This document shows positions 1-9,298 of a stretch of DNA of 64,000 bases, one piece after another. Numbering within the stretch: the stretch's first letter is position 1; every line of letters begins with the position of its first letter. The DNA comes from Flavobacterium sp. RSP15 (GTDB lineage Bacteria > Bacteroidota > Bacteroidia > Flavobacteriales > Flavobacteriaceae), in assembly GCF_003968755.1 (NCBI RefSeq), contig NZ_RYDL01000003.1:62001-126000 (forward strand), in the 5' to 3' direction. The position numbers and the translations under genes were made by a program. The notes under the pieces were generated by a model. The model had not been told where the DNA came from. It did no database searches and was given only the letters and a program-made list of their open reading frames with translations.

Positions 1-9
1 TAACTTGCT

Positions 10-2457
10 ATGAAAGTATTAAAATTTGGCGGAACTTCGGTTGCCAATGCACAAAATATAAAACTGGTTTTAGCTATCGTTAGCGATAAAGCAAAAGAAG
101 AAAAATTAATCGTTGTGGTTTCTGCTTTCAGTAAAGTTACTGATTTGCTTCAAATTGCCTCCCAAAAAGCGGCTGCTGGAGACGAAAAATTCAAAGTTAT
201 CCTTGCCGATATAGAAAAAAAACACTTAGATACCTTAAAAGAACTTATACCAGTAAGCGAACAAAGCAGTCTTTTGAGCCATATCAAAAGAATCATTAAT
301 CATCTGGAAACCTTATTGGATGGATGTTACCTTTTAGGCGAATTATCTCCCAGAACTTCAGATACTATTTTGAGTTTTGGTGAATTACTGTCCTCGTATA
401 TCATTGCTGAAGCATTAAAACAAAACCTAATAAACAGCTGTTATAAAGACAGCCGAGAATTAATAAAAACCAATAACCATTTTGGAAAAGCAATTGTTAA
501 TTTTGATGCTTCCAATGAATTAATTGTTGCTTTTTTTGCTTCGAATGAGAGTCAGGTAGTGGTTATGCCCGGATTTATTGCTGCCTCTTTAGACGGAATC
601 AATACTACTTTAGGGCGCGGTGGATCTGATTATACAGGCGCTATTCTTGCAGGCGCTCTTGATGCAACTGACTTGGAGATTTGGACTGACGTCAACGGAA
701 TGTATACTGCCAATCCAAAAATTGTAAAACAAGCACAACCTATAGCTTACATTTCTTACCAAGAAGCCATGGAGTTGTCACATTTTGGTGCCAAAGTCTT
801 ATATCCGCCAACAATTCAACCGGTATTAAGAAAGAATATCCCAATTCTGATCAAAAACACTTTTGAACCTAAGGCTGAAGGAACCTATATTTCAAATCAG
901 GTTTTTGCGCAATCAAATCCTGTAAAAGGAATTACTCATATTGATGCTATTTCCTTAATTACGCTTGAAGGCTCCGGAATGATTGGTGTTTCCGGTTCAT
1001 CCAAAAGACTTTTTGAAGTATTATCCAATAAAAACATCAACGTAATTTTCATCACTCAAGCCTCCTCAGAGCACTCGATTTGTATTGGAATTCTAAATTC
1101 GGATGCCGATGTGGCGCAAGAGGCCATCAACAAAGCTTTTGAAATAGAAATTTTACAAAATAAAATAGACCCTTGCATTGTTGAAAACAACCTTTGCATC
1201 ATTGCTTTAGTTGGCGAAAATATGAAAAACCACCAAGGATTGAGCGGTCGAATGTTCAGTACTTTGGGTAAAAACAACGTCAACATCCGAGCGATTGCTC
1301 AAGGTGCTTCCGAAAGAAATATTTCGGCAGTAATCAACGAAAGAGATGTGAAAAAAGCATTAAATTCATTGCATGAAACCTTTTTTGAAGAAAATACCAA
1401 ACAGTTAAACCTATTTGTAATGGGCGTTGGAAATGTGGGGGAGAAATTCATCGAACAAATTCACCAACAAAAGAAATTCCTAAAAGAGAAGCTAAAGATA
1501 AACCTGCGTGTCATTGCGTTGTCAAATTCCCGAAAAATGCATTTTGATGAAGACGGAATCTCCTTAAAAGAATGGAAATTTGCTTTAGAAACTGGAGAAC
1601 CTGCGGATAAAGAACAGTTTATTGCAAATGTAAAAGAGCTCAATTTACGCAATAGTATTTTTGTGGATATCACGGCAAATGAAAGTGTGTCTAAAACCTA
1701 CGAACAGTATTTAAAAAGAAATATTGCCGTAGTAACCTGCAACAAAATTGCCTGCGCCTCCGAGTACGACAATTATAAAAAACTAAAAAAATTATCCAGA
1801 CAGTTCAATGCGCCTTTCCTATTTGAAACCAATGTGGGAGCTGGATTACCAATCATTGATACGGTAAAAAATCTCGTTGCCTCCGGCGATAAAGTCAATA
1901 AAATCCAAGCCGTTTTATCTGGAAGTTTGAACTTTATCTTTAATAATTTTGATGAAAATAACACTTTTCATGACGTTGTTAAAGAAGCTGGTGTACAAGG
2001 ATTTACAGAACCTGACCCGAAAATTGATTTGAGCGGAATTGACGTTGCCAGAAAGATATTGATTCTGATACGAGAAAGCGGTTACAAAATGGAAATCAAT
2101 GAAATCACAAACGAATCGTTCCTGCCAGCAGAATGTTTGAATACGACTTCAAATGAAGCATTTTTCGAATCTTTACAGACACATGCCGCTCATTTTGAAA
2201 CTATTTATAAAGAAGCGTTAAGCAAAGAATCTCGTTTGAAATACGTAGCGCAATTCGAAAACGGGAAAGCAAATGTTGGGTTGCGATTCATTCCTAAAGA
2301 CCACCCCTTTTACAATTTGGAAGGAAAGGACAACATCGTATTATTCTTCACAGATCGTTACGTAGACCAACCTTTATTAATAAAAGGTGCTGGTGCCGGA
2401 GCTGCAGTTACCGCATCAGGAATATTTGCAGATGTAATTAGAATAGGAAACGTATAA
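10..2457 (+). CDS. thrA: Bifunctional aspartokinase / homoserine dehydrogenase I
   Basis: This protein catalyses the first step (aspartate to aspartyl phosphate) and third step (aspartate semialdehyde to homoserine) of threonine/methionine synthesis. The 815 residues match the usual length of the fused enzyme. The kinase domain opens with KFGGTS at residues 5-10 and carries GRGGSDYTGA near residue 202. Two ACT-type regulatory repeats follow at about 315-450. The dehydrogenase half begins with the NAD-binding stretch VMGVGNVGEKF near 467, and contains GSLNFIFN near 637 and the substrate-site region EPDPKIDLSGIDVARK near 668. thrB and thrC follow on the same strand, so this is the threonine cluster. 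ACT domains in this family usually mediate threonine feedback; that is family knowledge, not seen here. The start lies 10 bases into the window, so its promoter is outside. Confidence 0.97.
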   Translation: MKVLKFGGTSVANAQNIKLVLAIVSDKAKEEKLIVVVSAFSKVTDLLQIASQKAAAGDEKFKVILADIEKKHLDTLKELIPVSEQSSLLSHIKRIINHLETLLDGCYLLGELSPRTSDTILSFGELLSSYIIAEALKQNLINSCYKDSRELIKTNNHFGKAIVNFDASNELIVAFFASNESQVVVMPGFIAASLDGINTTLGRGGSDYTGAILAGALDATDLEIWTDVNGMYTANPKIVKQAQPIAYISYQEAMELSHFGAKVLYPPTIQPVLRKNIPILIKNTFEPKAEGTYISNQVFAQSNPVKGITHIDAISLITLEGSGMIGVSGSSKRLFEVLSNKNINVIFITQASSEHSICIGILNSDADVAQEAINKAFEIEILQNKIDPCIVENNLCIIALVGENMKNHQGLSGRMFSTLGKNNVNIRAIAQGASERNISAVINERDVKKALNSLHETFFEENTKQLNLFVMGVGNVGEKFIEQIHQQKKFLKEKLKINLRVIALSNSRKMHFDEDGISLKEWKFALETGEPADKEQFIANVKELNLRNSIFVDITANESVSKTYEQYLKRNIAVVTCNKIACASEYDNYKKLKKLSRQFNAPFLFETNVGAGLPIIDTVKNLVASGDKVNKIQAVLSGSLNFIFNNFDENNTFHDVVKEAGVQGFTEPDPKIDLSGIDVARKILILIRESGYKMEINEITNESFLPAECLNTTSNEAFFESLQTHAAHFETIYKEALSKESRLKYVAQFENGKANVGLRFIPKDHPFYNLEGKDNIVLFFTDRYVDQPLLIKGAGAGAAVTASGIFADVIRIGNV

Positions 2458-2570
2458 ATTAGTCGTAAGGTCAAATGTCGTAAAGTCTGAAAGTTAGCCA
2501 CTTGATTTTATGTTCATTCCTAAGACTTTACCACTTTATGACTTTAGACTTTAGAATTAAGACTATTATT
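2458..2570. repeat. Intergenic repeat-like spacer between thrA and thrB
   Basis: The 113-base gap holds several near copies of GTCGTAAAGTC on its left side (2463-2489) and complementary GACTTTA/CTTTATGAC units on its right side (2523-2555), so it can fold into an imperfect hairpin. This pattern resembles short palindromic repeats common in Flavobacterium spacers, which is from memory and was not checked. The reading frame of thrB is open back to 2502 through this element, but the element itself is unlikely to be coding. Confidence 0.45.
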
Positions 2571-3497
2571 ATGAACGAAATAAAAATATTTTGCCCTGCC
2601 ACAATCGCTAATCTTTCTTGCGGGTTTGATGTCCTTGGTCTGTGTTTAGAAACTGCTGGTGACGAAATGATTATTCGGAAATCAGACATAAAAGGGATTC
2701 GCATCACTAAAATTGTGGGTGCCGACTTGCCTTTGGAAACCGAAAAAAATGTGGCTGGAGTATCAGCTTTGGCTATGCTGGAAGCTGTTGAAACGGAATT
2801 TGGATTCGAAATCGAAATCTACAAACACATCAAAGCCGGTAGTGGAATTGGCAGCAGTGCCGCCAGTTCAGCGGGAGCAGTTTTTGGAATCAACGAATTA
2901 TTAGGGCGTCCATTTACACGCAAAGAGTTAGTTTTATTTGCCATGCAGGGCGAAAAACTAGCCAGTGGAAACGCTCATGCGGATAACGTTGCTCCTGCCC
3001 TTTTGGGTGGATTCACGCTAGTAAGAAGTTCCAATCCATTGGATATTATCAAAATAGAAAGTCCCTCTGAATTGTATGCCACCGTGGTTCATCCTCAAAT
3101 TGAGTTGAAGACTTCGGATGCGCGATCGGTGTTGAAGCAAACAGTTTCCTTGAAAAGTGCGATTATGCAATGGGGAAATGTAGGCGGATTAATCGCTGGA
3201 TTGTACACCAAAGATTATGACTTAATTGGTCGATCATTGCATGATGAAATCGTAGAACCGTTGCGTAGCGTTTTGATTCCGGGATTTGATTTAATCAAGC
3301 AAACTGCTTTAGAAAACGGAGCTTTAGGTTCCGGAATATCAGGTTCTGGTCCTTCTATTTTTGCTTTAAGCAAAGGAAAGGAAACTGCCGATAAAATTGC
3401 CAAAGCCATGAGTGTTATTTACGACGAAATGAATTTACCATATGAAATTCACGTTTCAAAAGTGAATGACGAAGGGATTAAAATAATAGCCCCATAA
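2571..3497 (+). CDS. thrB: Homoserine kinase
   Basis: A GHMP-family kinase that phosphorylates homoserine to O-phosphohomoserine, the substrate of ThrC. The ATG at 2571 is preferred over the upstream start at 2502: the product then begins MNEIKIFCPATIANLSCGFD, typical of the family's N-terminus, and has 308 residues, the normal length. The ATP-binding glycine/serine loop GSGIGSSAASSAG lies at about residues 89-101, and the C-terminal GHMP motif GSGISGSGPSIFAL is present near 250. It sits between thrA and thrC in pathway order. Confidence 0.96.
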   Translation: MNEIKIFCPATIANLSCGFDVLGLCLETAGDEMIIRKSDIKGIRITKIVGADLPLETEKNVAGVSALAMLEAVETEFGFEIEIYKHIKAGSGIGSSAASSAGAVFGINELLGRPFTRKELVLFAMQGEKLASGNAHADNVAPALLGGFTLVRSSNPLDIIKIESPSELYATVVHPQIELKTSDARSVLKQTVSLKSAIMQWGNVGGLIAGLYTKDYDLIGRSLHDEIVEPLRSVLIPGFDLIKQTALENGALGSGISGSGPSIFALSKGKETADKIAKAMSVIYDEMNLPYEIHVSKVNDEGIKIIAP

Positions 3498-3568
3498 CCC
3501 CTAAAGAGGAATAAAAAAAACACAGCGATTTTAAAATTACAATAAATACATTCTAAATCCAGTTTCGT

Positions 3569-3600
3569 CTCCCTTCCCTTTGGGGAGGGTTGGGGTGGGG
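3569..3600. repeat. GC-rich palindromic-type spacer repeat (CCCTTTGGGGAGGG)
   Basis: A short GC-rich block (cccttccctttggggaggg followed by ttggggtgggg) stands out from the AT-rich spacer between thrB and thrC. It contains an imperfect inverted repeat centred on ccctttgggg. Similar sequences are, to my recollection, scattered through spacers of flavobacterial genomes. No terminator-like T tract follows. Confidence 0.4.
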
Positions 3601-3621
3601 ATTCTATAAATACTATACACA

Positions 3622-4911
3622 ATGAAATATTACAGTTTAAACCATAACGCGCCCAAAGTTTCTTTCAGAGAAGCTGTAGTACAAGGATTAGCCACAGATA
3701 AAGGATTGTATTTTCCGGAAACAATTACCCCATTAGCACCTGCTTTTTTTGATACCATCGAAAATTTAAGCCATGAGGAAATTGCTTTTGAGGCGATTAA
3801 ACAATTTATAGGTGACGAAATTCCCACAGACACTTTAAAACAAATCATTGCCGAAACCCTGTGTTTTGACTTCCCCGTGGTCGAAGTCGAAAAAGATATT
3901 TATTCCCTAGAATTATTTCATGGACCAACAATGGCTTTCAAGGACGTAGGCGCGCGATTCATGTCGCGTTGTTTGGGGTATTTCAATAAAGATAACGCCG
4001 ACAGTAAAAACACGGTTCTTGTTGCCACTTCCGGTGATACGGGAGGTGCTGTCGCCAGTGGTTTCCTTGATGTAAAAGGTGTGGAAGTGATTATCCTTTA
4101 TCCATCAGGAAAAGTGAGCGATATTCAGGAACGACAATTGACTACTTTAGGACAGAATATCAAAGCGCTTGAAGTGGAGGGCGTTTTTGATGATTGTCAG
4201 GATATGGTAAAGAAAGCGTTCTTGGACGAAAGTCTAAAACATAAAAACTTAACATCTGCGAATTCAATAAATATTGCGCGCTGGCTGCCCCAAATGTTTT
4301 ATTTTTTCTTTGCGTACAAAGCATTAAAAAAAAGAAACAAACCGTTAGTTTTCTCTTGCCCAAGTGGGAATTTTGGGAATATCTGCGCGGGTATTATCGC
4401 AAAAAAAATGGGATTGCCTGTTCAACATTTTGTAGCGGCTACGAATGCAAATGACACGGTTCCACGGTTTTTAGAAAACGGAATTTACGCCCCAAAACCA
4501 TCTAGAGCTACAATTTCGAATGCGATGGATGTGGGGAATCCAAGTAATTTTATCCGAATTCAGGAAATGTATCACAATGACTTAGAGCAATTCAAAAAAG
4601 ATTTCTCTTCGTTTACTTTTTCTGATAAAGAGACTTTAGAAGCCATGACTACCATCTATAATATATCCGGCTATATTGCTGAACCTCATGGAGCAGTGGG
4701 TTATTTAGGATTGAAAAAAGAATTACAAAATTACCTAAATGCTATTGGTATTTTCCTAGAAACCGCCCACCCTATTAAATTTTTGGATACGGTTGAACCA
4801 ACATTAAACGTAAAACTGCCTATTCCTACCCAAATTGAAAGCGTTTTAGGAAAGGACAAAGTAAGCGTGAAAATTAAAACCTACAAAGAATTGAAAGCAT
4901 TTTTGGAATAA
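3622..4911 (+). CDS. thrC: Threonine synthase
   Basis: A PLP-dependent enzyme converting O-phosphohomoserine to threonine. The 429 residues fit the short bacterial form. The N-terminal start MKYYSLNHNAPKVSFREAV is typical. The PLP-binding lysine lies in the motif TMAFKDVGARF (lysine near residue 106), and the phosphate-binding loop VATSGDTGGAVASGF is near 132-146. A second PLP-contact region, CPSGNFGNICAG, is present near 246. It is the third gene of the threonine cluster, 124 bases after thrB with the repeat at 3569 between them. Confidence 0.97.
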   Translation: MKYYSLNHNAPKVSFREAVVQGLATDKGLYFPETITPLAPAFFDTIENLSHEEIAFEAIKQFIGDEIPTDTLKQIIAETLCFDFPVVEVEKDIYSLELFHGPTMAFKDVGARFMSRCLGYFNKDNADSKNTVLVATSGDTGGAVASGFLDVKGVEVIILYPSGKVSDIQERQLTTLGQNIKALEVEGVFDDCQDMVKKAFLDESLKHKNLTSANSINIARWLPQMFYFFFAYKALKKRNKPLVFSCPSGNFGNICAGIIAKKMGLPVQHFVAATNANDTVPRFLENGIYAPKPSRATISNAMDVGNPSNFIRIQEMYHNDLEQFKKDFSSFTFSDKETLEAMTTIYNISGYIAEPHGAVGYLGLKKELQNYLNAIGIFLETAHPIKFLDTVEPTLNVKLPIPTQIESVLGKDKVSVKIKTYKELKAFLE

Positions 4912-5576
4912 AATTTTCTCAAAACAATTAAACTACTATGGCTTAAATATCCATAGATTTGGTTTGCCAGACTAAAGTCTGCAAGATTAAAATGGGAACA
5001 AAAAAAATCAAACCGCAGATTCGCAAATTAAACACATCAAAGCTGAATAAATAATTCGCAAGTTCTTGGTGAAATTTTTAGAAGCGAAAGTGAAATGTAC
5101 CAAAGTGCATAGTTTTAACTATATTCTGTATGAAATAATAAAAAACGACTTAGAATTCAATTTTAATCATTTTTTATATCCAAATAAATCTGGTCTTAAG
5201 ATGGTTCTAAACTTTTGTTTTAGAACACAAAAAAAACAATTCTACCAATTTTACGCATCAATTTTAAATATATAATTATGAGTAATTTACAGGAAAACAA
5301 AGCGATAAATTCTGTCACAGAAAAATAAAATTCAAGATCTAAAAATATAGCTTGAATATGACTTATTTAATACTTACTTTTGCAAAAAAATTGAGTTGTT
5401 TTCTTTAGGCCTTGTATGGGTATAAAAAACAACATCAACCCCATTAAAAAAACGAAGTATTTAAGAATCTGTTTCAATGTAACTAAAACAACAGATAAAA
5501 AACACTCCAAAAAAACTACCTGATAAAGTAGCTTCCCATATCAACATAATTTATTAAAAAAAGGAGAAAAAAGTGT
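4912..5576. other. Long spacer after thrC
   Basis: AT-rich, 665 bases, with no gene I can support. Near its start is a small hairpin (ttgccagactaaagtctgcaa, 4964-4984), possibly ending the thr transcript although no T run follows. A stretch at about 5011-5065 (accgcagattcgcaaatta) resembles degenerate intergenic repeats of flavobacteria. An open frame of 69 codons at 5066-5275 has low-complexity composition and no recognisable feature. A promoter-like pair is annotated separately at 5352-5382. Confidence 0.5.
5352..5382 (+). promoter_or_regulatory. Possible Bacteroidetes-type promoter for the ligase-like gene
   Basis: TACTTTTG at 5375-5382 matches the TAnnTTTG -7 consensus of the phylum, and TTG at 5352-5354 lies about 20 bases upstream as a -33 element. 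It implies a leader of roughly 185 bases before the start at 5577, which is long, so a nearer promoter cannot be excluded. Confidence 0.4.
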
Positions 5577-7004
5577 ATGACGGATCATAGCATGAATGCT
5601 GTTAGTTTTGAAATTGAATTATTGGATAAACACAAAGACTATAGAAATCATTACAGATCAAATGATTTGTATTGGGGCGTAGGAATCGAAAATGAATGCT
5701 ATTTAGAGTTTGAAAACCATCGTGTGGTGGACAAAGATTTTTTGCTTACTAAAGGACTTCATGAAAAGTATAGTGTTAATCATTTTAAGAATTACAAAGA
5801 AAACATATACCAGAATTCATTGCTGAAAATATTATCCGATAAAGAATATTATTTGCCGGTACTGATGAATTCCCATTCGTTTACAAAAACGGACATTAAC
5901 AACCAACATAAGACTTTTGATCCCATAGATAATGAACCAAATCCTGACTATTCAGGGGAAAGTATCTTTGAAATACTACAAAAAAACAATCCTTATTTTA
6001 TAGACGAGCTTCAAAAAGAATTCATTTTTGATGGTGACACAGTTGAATTTGTTACGCAAAAATTTTACAAAACAGATGTTGACTCGGTTATTGCTGAATT
6101 AGCTACAATAAAACAAGGTTTCATACACCATTTACAAAACGCTTTTGATAAAGACAAAATCTTTACGGAATACGGCCCTGTAAAAATATGTGCTGTAAAC
6201 CATCCCTTTGCTATATTTATATCAAACGACACGAATTATTCTGTTTTTAATAATATGACCTATCACTTCAATTTAACTATTCCAACTGAATTAAATAGTG
6301 ATGGAGAAATTAAGGATAAATTAGGTTTTATAAAAAAACACCAGAGAGCAATTCGATTATTCCAATGGCTGAGCCCCTTGTTTATGATAAAATTTGGTTC
6401 TTCTGATTATTTATCGCACAATGACAGCAGCGTCAATTTGACAAAAGCATCACAACGATGTGCTATGTCAAGGTACATTGGTGTGGGCACTTATGACACC
6501 AATGTGATGAAAACCGGGAAGATTGTCCAGATGAATTTTGACGAACATCCCATGCATGAAAATCCAATGTGGTGGGTGAACCGTTATTCTGAAATATCGG
6601 ATTACGAAAAGATTGATAAAATTGGCCTAGACATCAATTTTCACAAGCACAAAAATCATGGTATTGAGTTTCGAATATTTGATTATTTCGACGAAAAACA
6701 CCTACAGGAGGTTTTGAATTTTCTTGTTTTTATTATGGATCATGCCTTATTAAACGAAATAGAAAATCCTATTTGCGATTTGGAATGGAATAACTTTGTT
6801 TATGAATCTATTATACACGGCAAAGAAACGGACGTACCAGCAAACCTTATCGTACTTTTAGAAAACATACTGTCTGTTAAGATAGAATCTACTGATCCTT
6901 TATTAATTTACGAACAAATATACAGCAGTTTACACGCTCGTTATTACGAAAATGGCTTTTGCAGTTCTTTACTAATTAAAAAGCAAGTACTTCAAATGCA
7001 CTAG
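5577..7004 (+). CDS. Probable carboxylate-amine ligase (gamma-glutamylcysteine-ligase-like fold)
   Basis: I do not recognise a named gene. Several blocks resemble the catalytic core of the glutamate-cysteine ligase / glutamine-synthetase-like amidoligase fold. GVGIENECYLEF at residues 34-45 has the spaced acidic residues of an early beta strand that binds metal-ATP. DGDTVEFVT lies near 157, YHFNLTIP near 229, and HKNHGIEFRIFDYF near 359-372 supplies a late arginine. These enzymes join a carboxylate to an amine using ATP. The 475-residue protein has no signal peptide or membrane segment, so it should be cytoplasmic. A strong ribosome site, AAGGAG at 5561-5566, precedes the ATG and supports this start. 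Its convergent neighbour looks like an SH3/cysteine-peptidase protein. Substrate unknown; the fold assignment is moderate and the exact family uncertain. Confidence 0.55.
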   Translation: MTDHSMNAVSFEIELLDKHKDYRNHYRSNDLYWGVGIENECYLEFENHRVVDKDFLLTKGLHEKYSVNHFKNYKENIYQNSLLKILSDKEYYLPVLMNSHSFTKTDINNQHKTFDPIDNEPNPDYSGESIFEILQKNNPYFIDELQKEFIFDGDTVEFVTQKFYKTDVDSVIAELATIKQGFIHHLQNAFDKDKIFTEYGPVKICAVNHPFAIFISNDTNYSVFNNMTYHFNLTIPTELNSDGEIKDKLGFIKKHQRAIRLFQWLSPLFMIKFGSSDYLSHNDSSVNLTKASQRCAMSRYIGVGTYDTNVMKTGKIVQMNFDEHPMHENPMWWVNRYSEISDYEKIDKIGLDINFHKHKNHGIEFRIFDYFDEKHLQEVLNFLVFIMDHALLNEIENPICDLEWNNFVYESIIHGKETDVPANLIVLLENILSVKIESTDPLLIYEQIYSSLHARYYENGFCSSLLIKKQVLQMH

Positions 7005-7031
7005 TATCTTTTTAGAAAAACCTGAAAGTAT

Positions 7032-7069
7032 GTATACTTCTTAGTGACTTAACCCCACAAGAAGTATAC
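7032..7069. terminator. Bidirectional hairpin between convergent genes
   Basis: The arms gtatacttcttagtg (7032-7046) and cacaagaagtatac (7056-7069) pair over about 14 bases with one bulge. The hairpin lies between the stop codons of the convergent genes ending at 7004 and 7089, where a shared terminator is expected. No strong T run is present on either side. Confidence 0.6.
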
Positions 7070-7088
7070 TATTTACAAGAGGTTTTAA

Positions 7089-8021
7089 TTAATCATGATA
7101 ATAAAAAATAGCAGAAGCGTACCCACTTTCAGGATCATTATTACTCCACCAATCTGCTCTAATTTCTGAAAAATAATTATAATTATCAGCTCCTGCCTGA
7201 GACTGCAGCGGATAAATTACTTTGCCCTCTTTCCTGTAGGCTTTATCGGTATCTGTTTCTGGCACCACTACTACTATATGCCCGGATTTATTTAAAATAA
7301 TTCTTTTGGCACAAATGATTCCTACACCACCATTGGCATTTACTTTCTCTTGAAGTTCATTAACATCAGCGATTCTTTCCCATCCAAACTCATTTCCGGA
7401 TTGTAAAAACCAATCATAGATGTAATTTGAATAAAAAGGCCTTACCGTTTCATCAAAAATAACAGCCACTTCGTTCCCTTTCTCCAGTTCCTCAATTGCC
7501 TTATCCGTCCATCTCAATCTGGGAATATAGACCTTGGCAAAAAAGCAATAATCAAAAGTATAAATATTACAATAGGTATCCGATGCGTCTTTCTGATACC
7601 GAAAACTTTTTGAAACATCCAGTGCAGTGATGATGTTACGAATTGACGTCAGTTTAGACTCAAGACTAGTTAAATCCCTAAAAGGAATTGAAGGATCACC
7701 AATAGGTTTGTACGTTTCCTCTTTACTGTCAAGACTTGCTCGTGCACCAAGTTCAAAATTAGGCACCTCAATATCCGTACTTTTTTCAGTGGCTTCATCT
7801 ACGAGCTCGATATCTCTTGAAAATACAAAACCCTCTGTTTCAGTATTAAAAAGCTTTACTTTCCACCAATCTGATGCTGTTTTTTCAATTAATTTAACAG
7901 TATGTCTAAACGGTATTTTTATTAAAATTTTGGAATTATCATGCGTTGCCGGAAAATCTCTTAGATTTAATAACGGGGTAGCGACTCTATATTTCATACT
8001 AATCAGTTTCTTATAAATCAT
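7089..8021 (-). CDS. SH3-domain protein with NlpC/P60- or CHAP-like C-terminal domain
   Basis: The N-terminal part (residues about 10-75) reads as a bacterial SH3 fold: ATPLLNLRDFPATHD, then WWKVKLFNTETEGFVFSRDIELV. The C-terminal half (about 148-310) has TYCNIYTFDYCFF near 150 and SGHIVVVVPE near 245. That cysteine-asparagine then glycine-histidine layout is typical of NlpC/P60-CHAP cysteine peptidases or amidases acting on peptidoglycan-type peptides. Family membership is inferred from these two motifs only. No signal peptide is evident, so it is either cytoplasmic or exported by another route. MKYRVATPLLN at residue 9 (start 7997) is an equally good start. It converges on the ligase-like gene, and the pairing may be functional. 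Confidence 0.55.
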   Translation of the reverse strand: MIYKKLISMKYRVATPLLNLRDFPATHDNSKILIKIPFRHTVKLIEKTASDWWKVKLFNTETEGFVFSRDIELVDEATEKSTDIEVPNFELGARASLDSKEETYKPIGDPSIPFRDLTSLESKLTSIRNIITALDVSKSFRYQKDASDTYCNIYTFDYCFFAKVYIPRLRWTDKAIEELEKGNEVAVIFDETVRPFYSNYIYDWFLQSGNEFGWERIADVNELQEKVNANGGVGIICAKRIILNKSGHIVVVVPETDTDKAYRKEGKVIYPLQSQAGADNYNYFSEIRADWWSNNDPESGYASAIFYYHD

Positions 8022-8703
8022 TCTACCGCCAAAATACTAAAAACAACTAACAAAGCACCACCAGAAGTCGTTATTTTAAGATTTTTTTTAGAAACTAATA
8101 ATGCCTGATAACAATAAATAGTGTTATTTAGTCAGTAAAAAAGGGAGAGTGCACATTCCGATTTAGAAGAAATTGAAAATGTTTTAGACATTGCATTTAA
8201 AGGTATACTCTAAAAACATAAACCAATTGAAAAGTGATTATTACTAGGTTTTTTATTAAAATATTTTGATTCAGTGTCAAATAGAGCGCAGTCGAGATTC
8301 TTTTATTACTCACCGCACTTACGATTATTAGTAAATATGAGCGATCTTAAATATATATTCAAAAATAAATTTAATCCGAAAAGAAAAAGAAATAATCAAT
8401 ATCAACTATTCAATTCTTCTTCTGCAAGAATTAAAATTGTCTTTAAAATCGCATTTCAAAACACCTACTAAAAATCAAAACGGCGAAGAAAATTTTTCCA
8501 CAGTTTTAGTTGTATCACAATTTATTAAACTTAAATCACTTTCCACCAGTAGACGCATAGCACATGAGCCCGCCTTTTTGCATAGTAAACACAATCAATT
8601 CATTAGACTATTTACCTCTATTATGGGATAATGCTTTTTTATTAAAATCAACGACAATTCCAATTCGATTTATCTAAAACTTTTTAAAAAACAAGAAAAT
8701 TAA
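8022..8703. other. Gene-poor AT-rich stretch upstream of a pseudogene
   Basis: No supported gene. Two short open frames at 8274-8471 and 8437-8631 overlap in different frames, lack recognisable features, and probably arise by chance or from decayed coding sequence. The stretch runs straight into the pseudogene at 8704 and may be part of the same eroded region. Confidence 0.4.
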
Positions 8704-9039
8704 AACACAAAAACAATTTATCAATTACATAAAGAATACAAAACGTGGCTAAACGAACTTTTGTTTGACAAAGATGACCTTTCAATTATGGCAAACCAAC
8801 TTCAGGAAATAGCAGGAAAAAACACTTCCAAAAAGGTGTTCATCCTAGATGATCATTTTCACAATTAGTTAGCCATCCTAAAAGAGCAAATTGACATTTT
8901 AAATTAGGATCTCAAAAACCATAAATCCTTCCTTGAAGCACTCGTTCGCAGAAATACTGCTGATATTGAACATAAAAAATTTCAGGCTATTGCAAAATAC
9001 CGAGAAAATATTGCTTTTTTAAAAATATTTAAAAGTTAA
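8704..9039 (+). pseudogene. Decayed small coiled-coil protein gene (two in-frame TAG stops)
   Basis: One frame reads as a coherent, charged, helical protein over about 110 codons: HKEYKTWLNELLFDKDDL, then ANQLQEIAGKNTSKKVF, DHFHN-stop-LAILKEQIDILN-stop-DLKNHKSFLEAL and HKKFQAIAKYRENIAFLK. TAG codons interrupt it at 8866-8868 and 8905-8907, it has no start codon, and a TAA precedes it at 8701. The pattern resembles small flavobacterial coiled-coil proteins of unknown function, which is recollection and unverified. The frame stays otherwise intact, suggesting recent decay by point mutation. Confidence 0.6.
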
Positions 9040-9298
9040 GAGAATAGTTGATTGGTTATTTATCAAAATGGATGTAATCCTAAAAAATTATTCCATTCAA
9101 ACTAAATCCATTTTAAAAATCAAAAAAAAAGGATTCCTCAAATAGCCTCAAAATAATTGTAGAACAGTTTGTTCCAGTTTGGAATTGATAGACCTACAAA
9201 TAATTCTATTATAAACGTTTATGTAACATAAGTCACCAATTTTAATAAAATCATATCCTAATTTTGTCCAATAATTTAGAAACTTAAAAATAAACGAT
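9040..9298 (+). promoter_or_regulatory. Upstream region of the MBL/rhodanese gene with a TAnnTTTG box
   Basis: AT-rich spacer with no gene. TAATTTTG at 9259-9266 fits the TAnnTTTG -7 consensus and lies 32 bases before the start at 9299, a sensible leader length. No clear TTTG -33 element is seen about 19 bases further upstream. Confidence 0.4.

Noticed and set aside
1056..1286. Antisense frames inside thrA and other long genes
   Set aside because: Shadows of well-supported genes on the opposite strand, with no independent evidence.
5066..5275. 69-codon frame after thrC
   Set aside because: Low-complexity residues, begins in repeat-like spacer sequence, no start signal and no family resemblance.
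8274..8631. Two overlapping short frames before the pseudogene
   Set aside because: Mutually overlapping, feature-free, and next to eroded sequence. They could be remnants but cannot be read as a gene.
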